Shown here: in pieces, positions 16,502-26,502 of the stretch | How positions within the stretch are numbered: position 1 is the first letter of the stretch | Layout of the letters: each line of letters starts with the position of its first letter | DNA from: UBA5209 sp964625015 | GTDB taxonomy: Bacteria; Patescibacteriota; Dojkabacteria; SC72 | Reading direction: 5' to 3' | NCBI GenBank assembly: GCA_964625015.1 | Contig: CAZUZI010000003.1 | Location: 1 to 64,000 of the forward strand | DNA: 64,000 nucleotides | Program-made: the position numbers and the translations under genes | Notes under the pieces: model-generated | What the model was told of the DNA's origin: nothing | The model's database searches: none | What the model saw: the letters and a program-made list of their open reading frames with translations, nothing else

Positions 16502-19500
16502 CTAATACGGTTTGTAACCTATTTCAGTTTGTGTTATATCAATCTGATTTCCAAATACAAGATTACTAAGTACTGCATACTTAGAGTGATAGTTAACTAG
16601 TAGAGCAGGATATATATTTCTGTCTACAAGCTTTAGGCTCCTACCCATATTCAATCCACTATTAGAGTATATTCCTCCACCAATATACAATCCATCATAT
16701 TTTCGATCTCCAAGTTCTGGATCAATTGTTACAGTACCATTCGCAATTATATATGCATTTATACGATCATACTGTATTTGACCAGCTGTTGACCTTTGCA
16801 TACCCTCATTAATTTCTACGTTACCGTTAACTACAAAGATACATGAATCCCTATTAACATTGCTATTCAGTATTTCATTGTCTATTGTCAAATCTCCATT
16901 AACAAAGAAAAGTGCCTTACTATCACATATAAATGGTGTAGTAGAAGAACCTACAGTCAGATTTTCACTGCGTGAGATACATACTGATGCAGAAGGATTG
17001 CATCCACCAGCAGTGGTTAAATTACCACTTATTCCTGATACTGGTAACATATCAATCTTACCCTCTATAGATCTATTACCGTATGCCTTAACCAATTCCG
17101 TATACCAATTAGAGATATTACTATTCATCATAAATGGCCTCATATGATATGACTGTATCTGACTACTACTATTAAGTGCTGATGGTCCGACACCATTCAC
17201 TCTGTCTCCAAAAAGTTCTGTTGTAACGTCTGCATATGATGGGTCTAGATTTTGTAAAACATCAACAGATTCCCATGGATCCCCTTCAATATCCTTTATT
17301 TCATAGTTCATTCCATCAGAAGAATATGTGAATCCTCCGTATGTTACAATCCAATCTCCTAAAGAATAGGTTAATGCTGGACTAGTGACATTTCCAGCCA
17401 TATCGAATACAGTTAAATATATGATCAAGCTTCCTCCGTTGTTCTCACCGATATCAATCCTAACCCTATCCGAATATGTATTACTACCGACAGAGAGCTT
17501 CCTAAATGCATAACCAGTATTGAGATTTCCTATTCCAGTAGCAGGAGCTTCAACTAATTCGTGAATGGAATTAACATCAAGAGTCCCACCAACGACATTG
17601 CTAATCATAATTGGGGATGGAGTAGGCATACCCATTGATGCATATATATTCCCTACAACAGCATATACCTCTTTGTCATCTGTTACATCCCATCTCAACT
17701 CTAATACAGTGTCATCTACTACAGTAACAGAGAGATTGTTGTTTACTGGACTCTGTTTATCTATAGTCCATTTACCAACTGGTGCCCACTGCCTTGCGTA
17801 AGTTTGTGCAGGAATAGGGGATGTTCTGTATCTAAGTTGACCCTCTTGCCAGTATGAACCTATTTTAGAATTTATCTCCGTATTACTTGTATAGTTATCA
17901 TACGGTGTAAAACTAAATACATCATTTCCCATTAGGTATATATTGTAAAGAAGTTCGGAAACAGGTTCAAAACCACTTGTATATGTAAAACTTAATTGGA
18001 ATGGAAGTGTGACACTGTTCCCAGATCTGGTAATACTTGGTAAATTTCTGTTACCGATTGTAACTCTAACCATTCTTACTCCACTTGGCCCAGCAATATC
18101 AAACCCGTTATTGGAATATACCGCTCTTACCCATTTCGGAATACCGCTTGCAGGATAACTTGGAACATATGCCACCCACGCGTTATTTTCCCATCTCATC
18201 ATAAAGCCCCAGCTACCAGCATCTTGTACACTTGGAGGTTGAGATGGATTAACATTGGTATCAATCCATAATGGAGAAGTTATTTCTCCTGTTTGGATCG
18301 AATCTCTAAACCATACAGATACAGCCTCAATATCAGTTGCTCCATTAGAATCAGTATATGTAGCAGTCATGTGTAATGGATCATTTAAATTGTAATTAGA
18401 CATCCTTATTCCACTCTGAGAATCACTTGAGAATCCATATTCATTCTGAGCATCTGGTAGTATCTGTAAACTTGTTGTTGGTTGTGGACTTACCTGTTCA
18501 TAGCATGCACCAAAATTAGTAGGACCCCCACATGGTACACCTTTTGTACATGATCTAAAGTTACTCAATATCATGTTTGGATTAGTTGTTGTTGCCGTAT
18601 TCGTCAAAGGAAGTGGACAATTTGGTAGAGCACAGTTATTACACCTATCAATGTAACATGTCCTTCCGCTTGATACTCCACAGTTGTTTGTACATGTTCT
18701 AGTTACTGATCCATATCCATAATTTGTTGAGCTATACAAAGGCTCACATACAGGTGGAGTACACGCTCTACAGTAACATGTATTTGTTTCAGTACCACAC
18801 TGAGATGGGGAGTTGTTACATGTAAATGTTGTACTTCCATACCCTTGATTGGTTGTCTCGTACGTAGGTGCACACGCTGCAGGTGTACATAGTGGGGAAC
18901 AGAGCCTCTGATTGAATACACAAGCTACTTCAGGAATGGAGAGTGGTCTTCCATCTATAATGTAGTAACCATTAATTTGCAAATTCTTAGCTAAAGTACC
19001 ACCATAATTAGCATCATTTACAAAAATACTGCTTGCAGGAAATGTAGTAGTTTCAGACGTTCTCGCAGTAGTATATGTATTTGTACGAAGAAGTTGATAT
19101 GTTCCATTTGGACAACTGCCTTGAGTTGTAGCCCATCCAGCAATCTGGGTCGCAGAACATACAATATTGTTTGTTGTGTTAGGGTTATCAAGGTTATAGA
19201 AGGCGTAGAAGAAGGTATTTACATTAGTATTGGCTGTTGAAGTAACGGTAGAAGATTGACCAGGTTTTAGATATGTACTAGATGTGGTTGCACTACTGCA
19301 TAGATTTTGACGTTGCCAGTAACAAGTTCTTGTATTTGTTGAAGGAGAACAGCCGTCCCCCCTTGAACATGATGTCGTAGTCTTGTATGCATCACCTGTA
19401 TTTGGAGATTCGGCTGAACCAGTTGGACATGCTGGTGGAGTACAATCTGAACAACTAGAACCACCACATGCGCTATCATCTTTTAAAGAACATCTAGAAT

Positions 19501-19774
19501 ATGGATTTCCATTCGACTGAAGGACTTTAACACAGAAGTTATTACCATAGTCAGTACAACATCTAAAGTAGTGCTGTGTCGTATAACAGTTACTAGAATC
19601 TCCACAATATCCTCCCCAAGATGGACTGGTAACATCTGACCAACCACATGAATAGTTAGTTGCACATCCAGAAGGTTTCGCACATGTTTGAGCATTCACT
19701 TTATCAACAAAAACCAGACTCGATAGAGTGAACAGAAAAAACAAAACTAAATATATTTTAAATACTCTCTTCAT
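16502..19774 (-). CDS. Large secreted cysteine-rich pilus-associated protein (paralog A)
   Basis: A 1090-residue protein with a clear signal peptide ending VNAQ near residue 29. The first 400 residues or so are very cysteine-rich (CxPxC and CxxC motifs), a disulfide-bonded module. A central beta-rich region with S/T/N-rich strands follows. The C-terminal quarter has a repeating FFVNGDLTI / FVVNGNVEI pattern and the ending TEIGYKPY. The C-terminal half is paralogous to the 855-residue protein at 20822-23389, which ends TEVGFKPY. It is encoded inside the type IV pilus operon downstream of the minor pilins and overlaps the upstream gene by 17 bases. A PilY1-like tip adhesin role is plausible from position but no VWA domain is seen; function unknown. 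Confidence 0.85.
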   Translation of the reverse strand: MKRVFKIYLVLFFLFTLSSLVFVDKVNAQTCAKPSGCATNYSCGWSDVTSPSWGGYCGDSSNCYTTQHYFRCCTDYGNNFCVKVLQSNGNPYSRCSLKDDSACGGSSCSDCTPPACPTGSAESPNTGDAYKTTTSCSRGDGCSPSTNTRTCYWQRQNLCSSATTSSTYLKPGQSSTVTSTANTNVNTFFYAFYNLDNPNTTNNIVCSATQIAGWATTQGSCPNGTYQLLRTNTYTTARTSETTTFPASSIFVNDANYGGTLAKNLQINGYYIIDGRPLSIPEVACVFNQRLCSPLCTPAACAPTYETTNQGYGSTTFTCNNSPSQCGTETNTCYCRACTPPVCEPLYSSTNYGYGSVTRTCTNNCGVSSGRTCYIDRCNNCALPNCPLPLTNTATTTNPNMILSNFRSCTKGVPCGGPTNFGACYEQVSPQPTTSLQILPDAQNEYGFSSDSQSGIRMSNYNLNDPLHMTATYTDSNGATDIEAVSVWFRDSIQTGEITSPLWIDTNVNPSQPPSVQDAGSWGFMMRWENNAWVAYVPSYPASGIPKWVRAVYSNNGFDIAGPSGVRMVRVTIGNRNLPSITRSGNSVTLPFQLSFTYTSGFEPVSELLYNIYLMGNDVFSFTPYDNYTSNTEINSKIGSYWQEGQLRYRTSPIPAQTYARQWAPVGKWTIDKQSPVNNNLSVTVVDDTVLELRWDVTDDKEVYAVVGNIYASMGMPTPSPIMISNVVGGTLDVNSIHELVEAPATGIGNLNTGYAFRKLSVGSNTYSDRVRIDIGENNGGSLIIYLTVFDMAGNVTSPALTYSLGDWIVTYGGFTYSSDGMNYEIKDIEGDPWESVDVLQNLDPSYADVTTELFGDRVNGVGPSALNSSSQIQSYHMRPFMMNSNISNWYTELVKAYGNRSIEGKIDMLPVSGISGNLTTAGGCNPSASVCISRSENLTVGSSTTPFICDSKALFFVNGDLTIDNEILNSNVNRDSCIFVVNGNVEINEGMQRSTAGQIQYDRINAYIIANGTVTIDPELGDRKYDGLYIGGGIYSNSGLNMGRSLKLVDRNIYPALLVNYHSKYAVLSNLVFGNQIDITQTEIGYKPY

Positions 19775-20822
19775 TCTGTATCTCTAAGAAAAGTAACATA
19801 TTCAAAAGGAAATCCTTTGTACAGTATACTGTAGCATTTGGTGTACAGTATGGTGTATTTTTACCAAACAGAAAACCCTGTTTTACAAAATCTTCTACAT
19901 TTGCCAATGCTGCTAGACCTACCTCATTTTTAGAATCATATAGGTATGAGATATTAATACTGTTTGTAACAAGATCAGACATATACAACTCCTCTTTAAC
20001 TTCTGGCTTTAATATTGTTAGTACTTCACTGTCTGAGATTTCATATTCTGAATCACAAAACTCATTTAGTATTAAATCCGAAAATAAAGAGAACGCATCT
20101 TCCTCTTTTGGAGTATTACAAATGGATTCTTTGATATAAATTTCTATAACATTTCCCTTATCTAAGAATTTTGCCTTTGAGAGAGCTAAATCTAATGAGA
20201 TTCTTTTAGACAGTAGCTTGGTTCTTACATTAGACAATCTATCGTTATCACTATTTGATTTTGATAAATATACATATTCAGAGAGTAGGGAAGAAACTTC
20301 TGTTAAAGAATTTCCTTTATCTACCGTATACTCTGTAATTAGATACTTAATATCTTTTTGTAGTTCTTCCTTAAGTTGATCATATTTCAAATTTTGAACT
20401 ATATATACTCCATTGTATAAAGTAATTCTCTTAAATTCATTATTACAAAAGAAGAGTAAACACTCCTGTTTATCTGTATATTCAAATGATATGTAAATTA
20501 ATGATGGTGAAATAGGATTATCTCCAATTAAAATAGTAGGGGTGTATTCACTCTTTATCTTGTCAAGAGGAATTACTATGTTTTCTTTCTTTTGGTAGAG
20601 ATTGAATGAAATAGTGTTATTAATATACTCAAGAGAATCGACCCAAACAAAACCATATAGCTTTGAGTCTGATTCCGTTAAGAGATTTTTTAGTGAATCA
20701 TAGTTTGTAATATTTTTTGTATCTTTCTTTATTAGAAATAAAACAACAAAGATAAGGAGTAATACTATGATCAAACTCAAAATTGTGATAATAATTGTTT
20801 TTTTCTTTCTATTCATATCCAC
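19758..20822 (-). CDS. Single-pass membrane protein paired with secreted protein A
   Basis: A 354-residue protein not recognised as a known family. A short basic N-terminus (MNRKKK) is followed by a membrane helix (about residues 9-32, Ile/Leu rich) and an extracytoplasmic domain of about 320 residues with several cysteines. It shares layout with the 330-residue protein at 23386-24378. Both precede one of the two paralogous secreted proteins, so the locus is a tandem duplication of a two-gene unit. Its start shares one base with the stop of the upstream gene and its end overlaps the next gene, implying coupled translation. Chaperone or anchor for the secreted partner is inference. Confidence 0.8.
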   Translation of the reverse strand: MDMNRKKKTIIITILSLIIVLLLIFVVLFLIKKDTKNITNYDSLKNLLTESDSKLYGFVWVDSLEYINNTISFNLYQKKENIVIPLDKIKSEYTPTILIGDNPISPSLIYISFEYTDKQECLLFFCNNEFKRITLYNGVYIVQNLKYDQLKEELQKDIKYLITEYTVDKGNSLTEVSSLLSEYVYLSKSNSDNDRLSNVRTKLLSKRISLDLALSKAKFLDKGNVIEIYIKESICNTPKEEDAFSLFSDLILNEFCDSEYEISDSEVLTILKPEVKEELYMSDLVTNSINISYLYDSKNEVGLAALANVEDFVKQGFLFGKNTPYCTPNATVYCTKDFLLNMLLFLEIQNEESI

Positions 20823-23389
20823 TAATACGGCTTAAATCCAACTTCTGTTTTTGCCATATCTACTGGACTACCAAGTAAAATACTGCTAAATAGTCCGTAT
20901 TTTGAATGATGATCTATGACTAATGCTGGATATGTATTTCTATAATTTATACCTAAATATCTATTCATCAAAATACCATTCCTCGATTGTATGCCCCCAT
21001 TTATATATAGACCATCGTATGAGATATCTGAGTTTATAGTTACACTACCATCAACTAAGAAATATCCATTTATTTCATCATATCCCATTTGAGTAGGAGA
21101 GGATGTATTCAATCCGTTGTTAATGATTAAATTCCCAGCTACAACAAAGATACAGGCATCTTTATTCCTATTACTATTTGCAATACCATTTTGTATTGTT
21201 AGATTACCTGATACAAAGAATATTCCTCTTCCATTACAATTGAAGATACTATTGTTGCCTACAGTTAAGTTACCATTTCTATCAAGGACATTTATTCCAC
21301 CTGTTCCATAGTTAGAAAGACTACCAACTAGGGTAGGTGTATTAGGTATTCTCTGAACTCCACTTATACCAGATTCCCTTCTCTCGAATGTACTCTTTAA
21401 ATCGATATAGAAGTTTACAGGTTTATATCCACGGAACGGATTTACTGCGTATGATCTAAGTTCATTGGTTCTTACAAGCTTATTCAGAATTGTACTAGAA
21501 GTAGATGCATTACCTGCAAATAACTCACTAGTTAAATCTGCATGCTGTGGTGTTATCTTTCTAAGAAATACGTATGGATCCCACAATGCTGAATCTTCTA
21601 CATTCTTTACTGTAAAATCAATACCATTTTCAGAGTATACTAATCCACCGTATGTAATAAGCCAATCTTCAAGATCATATAGCCCATATGAAGAACCGTA
21701 ATTACACGCTCTATCGAATGCTGTTGAATATACAACCAGACTTCCATCACGATTGGATTGTGTATTTACACGAATAGATTGTGAGTCGGAAGTTGAGTTA
21801 ATTCCAACAGACTTCGCTAAATACTGTGAATTAAGATTACCTATGAGATTTATGTCTGCAGGAGGATTCAGTAATGTAAATGGTTGAGGAGAAATTGTTT
21901 TTGTACCTAAAGCTGTTAGTGTTGTTTCAGAAATTGTGTCTGTTTCTTCAGGATTAACTCCTTCAGAAATGTATGCATTAACAACTACAGAGGATAACCC
22001 ACCCTGATCGTTACTATCCCAGTTGAATCGGAGATATGTCGGATATTCAATTTGGGAAGAGAGATTCCCTACTGTAGGTGCAGTGAAATCGTAGGACCAA
22101 TCTCTACTACTATCTGTCCATTTGTTATAGTACCTTATTTGTTCAGCAACATATTTCGGTGATGTGGTTATTCCTGCAGGATAGTTATCATATGGTGTAA
22201 ATCCAAATACATCATTTGCCATAACAAAGACATTATATGAACCGTCAAGTGGTCTATTTGCTTGAAGTATATTTCTGTAATCAAAACTAAAATCAAATAC
22301 AACAGTATCCCCTTGTGGCGTAATACTGTTTACAACAACTTCTGCAATATTTTGACCAGTTGGTCCTTTTATCATAAATCGATTGCTACTATAACTAGCC
22401 TTAATCCATTTATTTTGAGTAGAGTCACTTAAAAGGCTTGGAATATAAGGGACCCAGTTATTTCCCTCCTTATGCATCAAGAAACCGTAACTCGAATTTG
22501 TATATACTCTTCCTGTTTGCCCAGAATTACTGTCCAAATCAATGAAAGATGGAGTATTTGGTATATCTGTTGTTGTTTTTAACCATATGTATATCGCCTC
22601 TATATCATTAGCCCCATCTGCATCCCTATGTGTACTCCTCATTCTAATCGGATTATTCATATCTAAACCAGTATAAGTAGAAGATACACATCCTCTGCTA
22701 TTAGGAATTGAAGATGGCAGTACTTCAAGTGAAGATATTGGGTCTTCTGTACAACCAGAATCTCCCATTACACAATCACGAGGTTCATAACAATCTCCAT
22801 ACTTAGTACCTGCACAGCTACCAGTTCTTTCACAAGATCTGTAGTTCGCAAGCTTAAATTCTTCAAGACCAGTATTTGTTAGTGGGGCAGGACAGTTACC
22901 GTAATCACAATCAACACATGGATCTGGAGCTGGACAGTAATATGATATACAGTTACTTCCATCAGCTCTTTTACATCCAGTATATGTACAAGAGCAACCA
23001 GCCTCTGCTAAACATTCCTGTGTTCCACACCCACAAGATAGATCACCTCCGCCTCCACTACCAACACAGCATCCTTGATATTGCAAATTTTCATCATTAA
23101 GACATTCTGTAGGAGAAGTATAGAAATAAATCCCACCATTACAGTTTGCATCAGTTCCAGAACAAGGATAATATCGTTCAATTCCAGTCAATTCAACACA
23201 ATATGCCTGTGGAGAGCCATATCTCATCCATACGCCCTCTCCTCCATTAATACCACCAAGTGGAGCAGAGCAATATGTACCAGAATCACATACATATGCT
23301 AATGCTTCAGTTTTAAAAAGGAATACATAACCAAAAATAGATATAAATACAACTAATAGAAGTTTTACAATCTTTATTCCATTATTCAT
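20822..23389 (-). CDS. Large secreted cysteine-rich pilus-associated protein (paralog B)
   Basis: An 855-residue paralog of the protein at 16502-19774. It has an N-terminal signal peptide (hydrophobic LLLVVFISIFGYVFLF, cut near ALAY), a cysteine-rich segment of about 150 residues (CGCGTQECLAEAGCSC), a beta-rich middle and the same C-terminal module with FFVSGNLTIQN and FVVAGNLIINN strands, ending TEVGFKPY. Shared phrases with paralog A include NDVFGFTPYDNY/NDVFSFTPYDNY and DWLITYGGLVYS/DWIVTYGGFTYS. The shorter cysteine region is the main difference. It overlaps the upstream membrane-protein gene by 4 bases. It is likely exported and displayed with the pilus; no catalytic motif is seen. Confidence 0.85.
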   Translation of the reverse strand: MNNGIKIVKLLLVVFISIFGYVFLFKTEALAYVCDSGTYCSAPLGGINGGEGVWMRYGSPQAYCVELTGIERYYPCSGTDANCNGGIYFYTSPTECLNDENLQYQGCCVGSGGGGDLSCGCGTQECLAEAGCSCTYTGCKRADGSNCISYYCPAPDPCVDCDYGNCPAPLTNTGLEEFKLANYRSCERTGSCAGTKYGDCYEPRDCVMGDSGCTEDPISSLEVLPSSIPNSRGCVSSTYTGLDMNNPIRMRSTHRDADGANDIEAIYIWLKTTTDIPNTPSFIDLDSNSGQTGRVYTNSSYGFLMHKEGNNWVPYIPSLLSDSTQNKWIKASYSSNRFMIKGPTGQNIAEVVVNSITPQGDTVVFDFSFDYRNILQANRPLDGSYNVFVMANDVFGFTPYDNYPAGITTSPKYVAEQIRYYNKWTDSSRDWSYDFTAPTVGNLSSQIEYPTYLRFNWDSNDQGGLSSVVVNAYISEGVNPEETDTISETTLTALGTKTISPQPFTLLNPPADINLIGNLNSQYLAKSVGINSTSDSQSIRVNTQSNRDGSLVVYSTAFDRACNYGSSYGLYDLEDWLITYGGLVYSENGIDFTVKNVEDSALWDPYVFLRKITPQHADLTSELFAGNASTSSTILNKLVRTNELRSYAVNPFRGYKPVNFYIDLKSTFERRESGISGVQRIPNTPTLVGSLSNYGTGGINVLDRNGNLTVGNNSIFNCNGRGIFFVSGNLTIQNGIANSNRNKDACIFVVAGNLIINNGLNTSSPTQMGYDEINGYFLVDGSVTINSDISYDGLYINGGIQSRNGILMNRYLGINYRNTYPALVIDHHSKYGLFSSILLGSPVDMAKTEVGFKPY

Positions 23390-24378
23390 TTTTTTAAAGC
23401 AAGGTATAAAATAAAGGATTTAGATATATCACTAGAATTCTGTAAGCTGCTATCGACATCCGATACAGTAGGGAATGTATCTTCCGTCATGAAAGGATAC
23501 ATACATATTGGATAATCTGTAACTTGGTCAGTTGAACAAATTGTCTCTAAATTGACATCTAGAGCAGGTGAAGATTCAGGAATATATATTAGTGAGAGAT
23601 CTAAACTTAAATTAAGATCAAAGTCGGAATAGTTTGATGCATCAATATTTTTAACACCACCATCTTTAACAGAGGGATCTTCTATATATACAAATTTAGT
23701 TGTACTTGTTATAAAATCTTTTTCTTTACCATTAAACATTGTAGTGAATCTTATATTTAATCTATCACCATCATTGCTTATTTCCTTTATTCTTGCTTTT
23801 CTAAAATAGAGATAACCAATACCCTTTTTAGTTTCTGCTACAGAATATCCTTTATCAATTGATTTCTCCGTCTCATATGTCATTAATCCACCTAGGTTAT
23901 AATTGCCTGATAACTTTTTAAGAAGAGAACCAGTTTCATCATCAGTTAATCTGTTAATTGATATAACCGGAGTATTGAACTCATAGATATTAAACCTTTT
24001 CTTATCTGTAAATATTATCTCAACAGGGTATACACTCCCCTTTGCTTTCTCAACATCCAACTCCTCTTTATCCCAATTTATAAACCCAATCTTGTTACAT
24101 ATTGGTCTCTCATACAATGTGTTTTTTAAGGATACAAAATACAGAGTAAAACATTCTTGATTATTTTCTGTAGTTACCTTCTTAAAGAAGCCTCTACATA
24201 TATATTTATCAGCAGTATCACTAGATTCCCTTTCACAGTTTTTGTAAAGGTTGTAATACGAAGTATCTAGTGATGTGCTCTTCTGATAGAAGAAATGGAG
24301 GACAACAACAGAGACTAGAAGTAGGAATACTATCACGATTAATGCAAATAATTTTCTTTTTCTTAGTACTATTTTCAA
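23386..24378 (-). CDS. Single-pass membrane protein paired with secreted protein B
   Basis: A 330-residue protein of unknown family. Basic N-terminus (RKRKLF), one membrane helix (ALIVIVFLLLVSVVVLHFF, about 12-31), then an extracytoplasmic domain containing several cysteines and many beta-like segments. Its organisation matches the protein at 19758-20822, and it likewise directly precedes a paralogous secreted protein, overlapping it by 4 bases. It follows the CheY-like receiver gene by 26 bp. Probable accessory factor for the secreted partner, by position. Confidence 0.78.
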   Translation of the reverse strand: MKIVLRKRKLFALIVIVFLLLVSVVVLHFFYQKSTSLDTSYYNLYKNCERESSDTADKYICRGFFKKVTTENNQECFTLYFVSLKNTLYERPICNKIGFINWDKEELDVEKAKGSVYPVEIIFTDKKRFNIYEFNTPVISINRLTDDETGSLLKKLSGNYNLGGLMTYETEKSIDKGYSVAETKKGIGYLYFRKARIKEISNDGDRLNIRFTTMFNGKEKDFITSTTKFVYIEDPSVKDGGVKNIDASNYSDFDLNLSLDLSLIYIPESSPALDVNLETICSTDQVTDYPICMYPFMTEDTFPTVSDVDSSLQNSSDISKSFILYLALKK

Positions 24379-24404
24379 GAATTGAGCAGTATAAAATAAG
24401 GTAA

Positions 24405-24791
24405 TTATCCCAAGAATTTATCTAATTCTCTTAACAAACCAGAATAATCTAAATCTGCTTTAACTAGATATGATGATGCTCCCATACCAAATGCTTCCTT
24501 AATAACAGATTCACTAGTCATATTTGTAAGAATTATTATTGGCATAGAACCATACTTCTCTTCATTGTTCTTAATTGTCTTCAACACCTCTAAACCGTCA
24601 ACACCGGGCATCATAAGATCGAGTAATACAAGATCTATTTGCCCTAAACCCTTTGAAAGCATATCTAATCCATGATATCCATCAGGTGCCTTCAGTGGAG
24701 TAAATCCTGCCGCCTGAACTATCTCTGCATAGGAGTCTAGCAAAGGTGATTCGTCTTCTACGATTAGTATCCTTTTCATTTGTGCAGGCAT
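24405..24791 (-). CDS. Stand-alone CheY-like response regulator receiver
   Basis: A 128-residue single receiver domain with all active-site residues: acidic pair in ILIVEDES, phospho-acceptor Asp in LVLLDLMMPG, Thr in IIILTNMT, and Lys in YLVKADLD. There is no output domain, so it acts by protein contact, as CheY and PilG/PilH do. It sits inside the pilus operon, which suggests phosphorylation-dependent control of pilus extension or retraction; no histidine kinase is in the window. The start is MPAQMKR (24791) or MKRILIV (24779). An AAAGGA element upstream fits the longer form. Confidence 0.92.
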   Translation of the reverse strand: MPAQMKRILIVEDESPLLDSYAEIVQAAGFTPLKAPDGYHGLDMLSKGLGQIDLVLLDLMMPGVDGLEVLKTIKNNEEKYGSMPIIILTNMTSESVIKEAFGMGASSYLVKADLDYSGLLRELDKFLG

Positions 24792-24808
24792 AACTATTTT
24801 CCTTTAAT

Positions 24809-25783
24809 TTAATTTTGAGTAGGCTCTAATGTTCCAATATTGTATATTGTATAGTCAAAAATAGACGAATATCCAACACTATCTGTACCTGGTACCATAA
24901 TTTGCTTCTCCCTATATGAACCGTAACAGTTTACGGCCGCATTCACTTTCATAAACGAAAATTTGTATGTAGAACACTCTCCTACAGATGTAGAGACACC
25001 AAGAGTAAGATTGAGTGGTATTATTCTTATTTGTTGAAGAGTAGTGCCAGCAGGCCCAGTTTCTCCCAAATCTATATTCAGAGTATTTCCAGCATTAAGT
25101 CCATTAAAGGATGTAGAAGGTGAGGCAATACCACTCAAATCATCACTACTGCAGGATGTGGAATTAGGAGTAAAACAGTATGCTGTAATATGTTCAGGTG
25201 AATACTCTGCAATATTTCCATCTGTATCACTGTAAATTTTCTTTACAGCAAAGAGAGTGGGTGCATTATCTCTTGCTTCAAACTGGAATGATACACTACA
25301 TGGACCAGCTCCACTGTATGTATTTCCATCAAGATTTAAAACTCTTGCAGAACCGACTCTCACATCAACAAAATCCGAAGATGTTGCGGGAGATATTGTT
25401 AGCTTCAATGAAGAACCCTTAGAGGTATCTTCACACCATTGCTGGCCAGTAGTCGCACTTAGTATTGTTGAATCTATACTGTGTTCATTTAAGAAAGCAA
25501 TAACCTCATTAATTCCATTAAATTCAAATTTCTTTTCTCCCTCAATAGCATCAAGTTCTAATGATATATTGTGTAATATCTGAAAATCAGTTCTAACAAA
25601 GAGATCCAAAAGACTATCTGCCTGTTCCGAAGCCATTATTGAATCCTTTGTATTGATGGCAGATTCTCTGTTTTTTAATGTCCTTGAATATAGAGACGCT
25701 CCTAATACTGTTGCAACAACAAGTATGACCATTACAATAGCAATAGCTTGTCCTGAATACATACTTACTTTGTTATATTTCAT
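24809..25783 (-). CDS. PilX-like type IV pilus minor component
   Basis: A 324-residue protein with an N-terminal hydrophobic helix (SGQAIAIVMVILVVATVLGASLY) that lacks a standard G-F-x-x-x-E prepilin cleavage site but resembles the PilX/GspK N-terminal domain. Like those, it is followed by an NRESAINTKDSIMASEQADSL-type amphipathic region (given here as AINTKDSIMASEQADSL). The remainder is a beta-rich extracytoplasmic domain. It follows the PilW- and PilV-like genes, the usual minor-pilin order. It probably forms part of the pilus tip/priming complex. Confidence 0.75.
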   Translation of the reverse strand: MKYNKVSMYSGQAIAIVMVILVVATVLGASLYSRTLKNRESAINTKDSIMASEQADSLLDLFVRTDFQILHNISLELDAIEGEKKFEFNGINEVIAFLNEHSIDSTILSATTGQQWCEDTSKGSSLKLTISPATSSDFVDVRVGSARVLNLDGNTYSGAGPCSVSFQFEARDNAPTLFAVKKIYSDTDGNIAEYSPEHITAYCFTPNSTSCSSDDLSGIASPSTSFNGLNAGNTLNIDLGETGPAGTTLQQIRIIPLNLTLGVSTSVGECSTYKFSFMKVNAAVNCYGSYREKQIMVPGTDSVGYSSIFDYTIYNIGTLEPTQN

Positions 25784-25803
25784 ATATAAAAATTAACAAT
25801 TAA

Positions 25804-26502
25804 CTAATACCAAGTCAAACCTTGTGATGAAACTGTAGACTGTCTTGTAATTTGCCTTTTGATTGAAAGTCCAAAGCTTTCTGGCCAATCCAAAGGTTCG
25901 ACAGTAGCATCTATTATGAACATGTTATCAGCATCATCACCAATAACTAGGTATTCAACAGAGAAATCATCAACAGTAACGGACATATTCTGCAAAACAG
26001 ATACATATGCATCTGCCCTATTAGGATCGAAGCAATCAGCGTGATTTTCAAGACCATACATCGTTGTTTTTAAAAGATATCCTCTCTCTTGGTTAACAGT
26101 ATTTCTAAAATATCCAATACATGTCCATACATTGTATCCATATGACCTTACATGTATTTCATTCGCTGGAGTTCCAACTAGAATAGTGGGATTACTGTAC
26201 ACCTCTCCAACACCAGCTGGGATATCTTCTAAAGAGAGTGTCTGATCATTGAAATATCTAACTGCACCAGATTGATACATAGTTATATCAGAGATATTAC
26301 TTCCAGACAGAGACCTATTCATTAGCTCCATTATGAAGTTAATATCATTTCTTGCTTGATTCTTACTATTTGAAACAGAGGAAACCTTTATCAATGTAGT
26401 TAATGTAGTGGCAACAAGAACCATAATGATACCTAGGATGCCTAATGTTAAGAGCATTTCTACTAAACTAAATCCATTATATCTTCTCTTTTTCTTTATC
26501 AT
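25804..26502 (-). CDS. PilW-like minor pilin
   Basis: A 232-residue prepilin. Basic leader MIKKKRRYNG, cleavage after Gly10, then the class III signal FSLVEMLLTLGILGIIMVLV with Glu5 of the mature protein present. The C-terminal head domain is unlike characterised pilins. It overlaps the PilV-like gene by 4 bases (ATGA type). PilW-type pilins form the minor-pilin initiation complex. Confidence 0.85.
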   Translation of the reverse strand: MIKKKRRYNGFSLVEMLLTLGILGIIMVLVATTLTTLIKVSSVSNSKNQARNDINFIMELMNRSLSGSNISDITMYQSGAVRYFNDQTLSLEDIPAGVGEVYSNPTILVGTPANEIHVRSYGYNVWTCIGYFRNTVNQERGYLLKTTMYGLENHADCFDPNRADAYVSVLQNMSVTVDDFSVEYLVIGDDADNMFIIDATVEPLDWPESFGLSIKRQITRQSTVSSQGLTWY

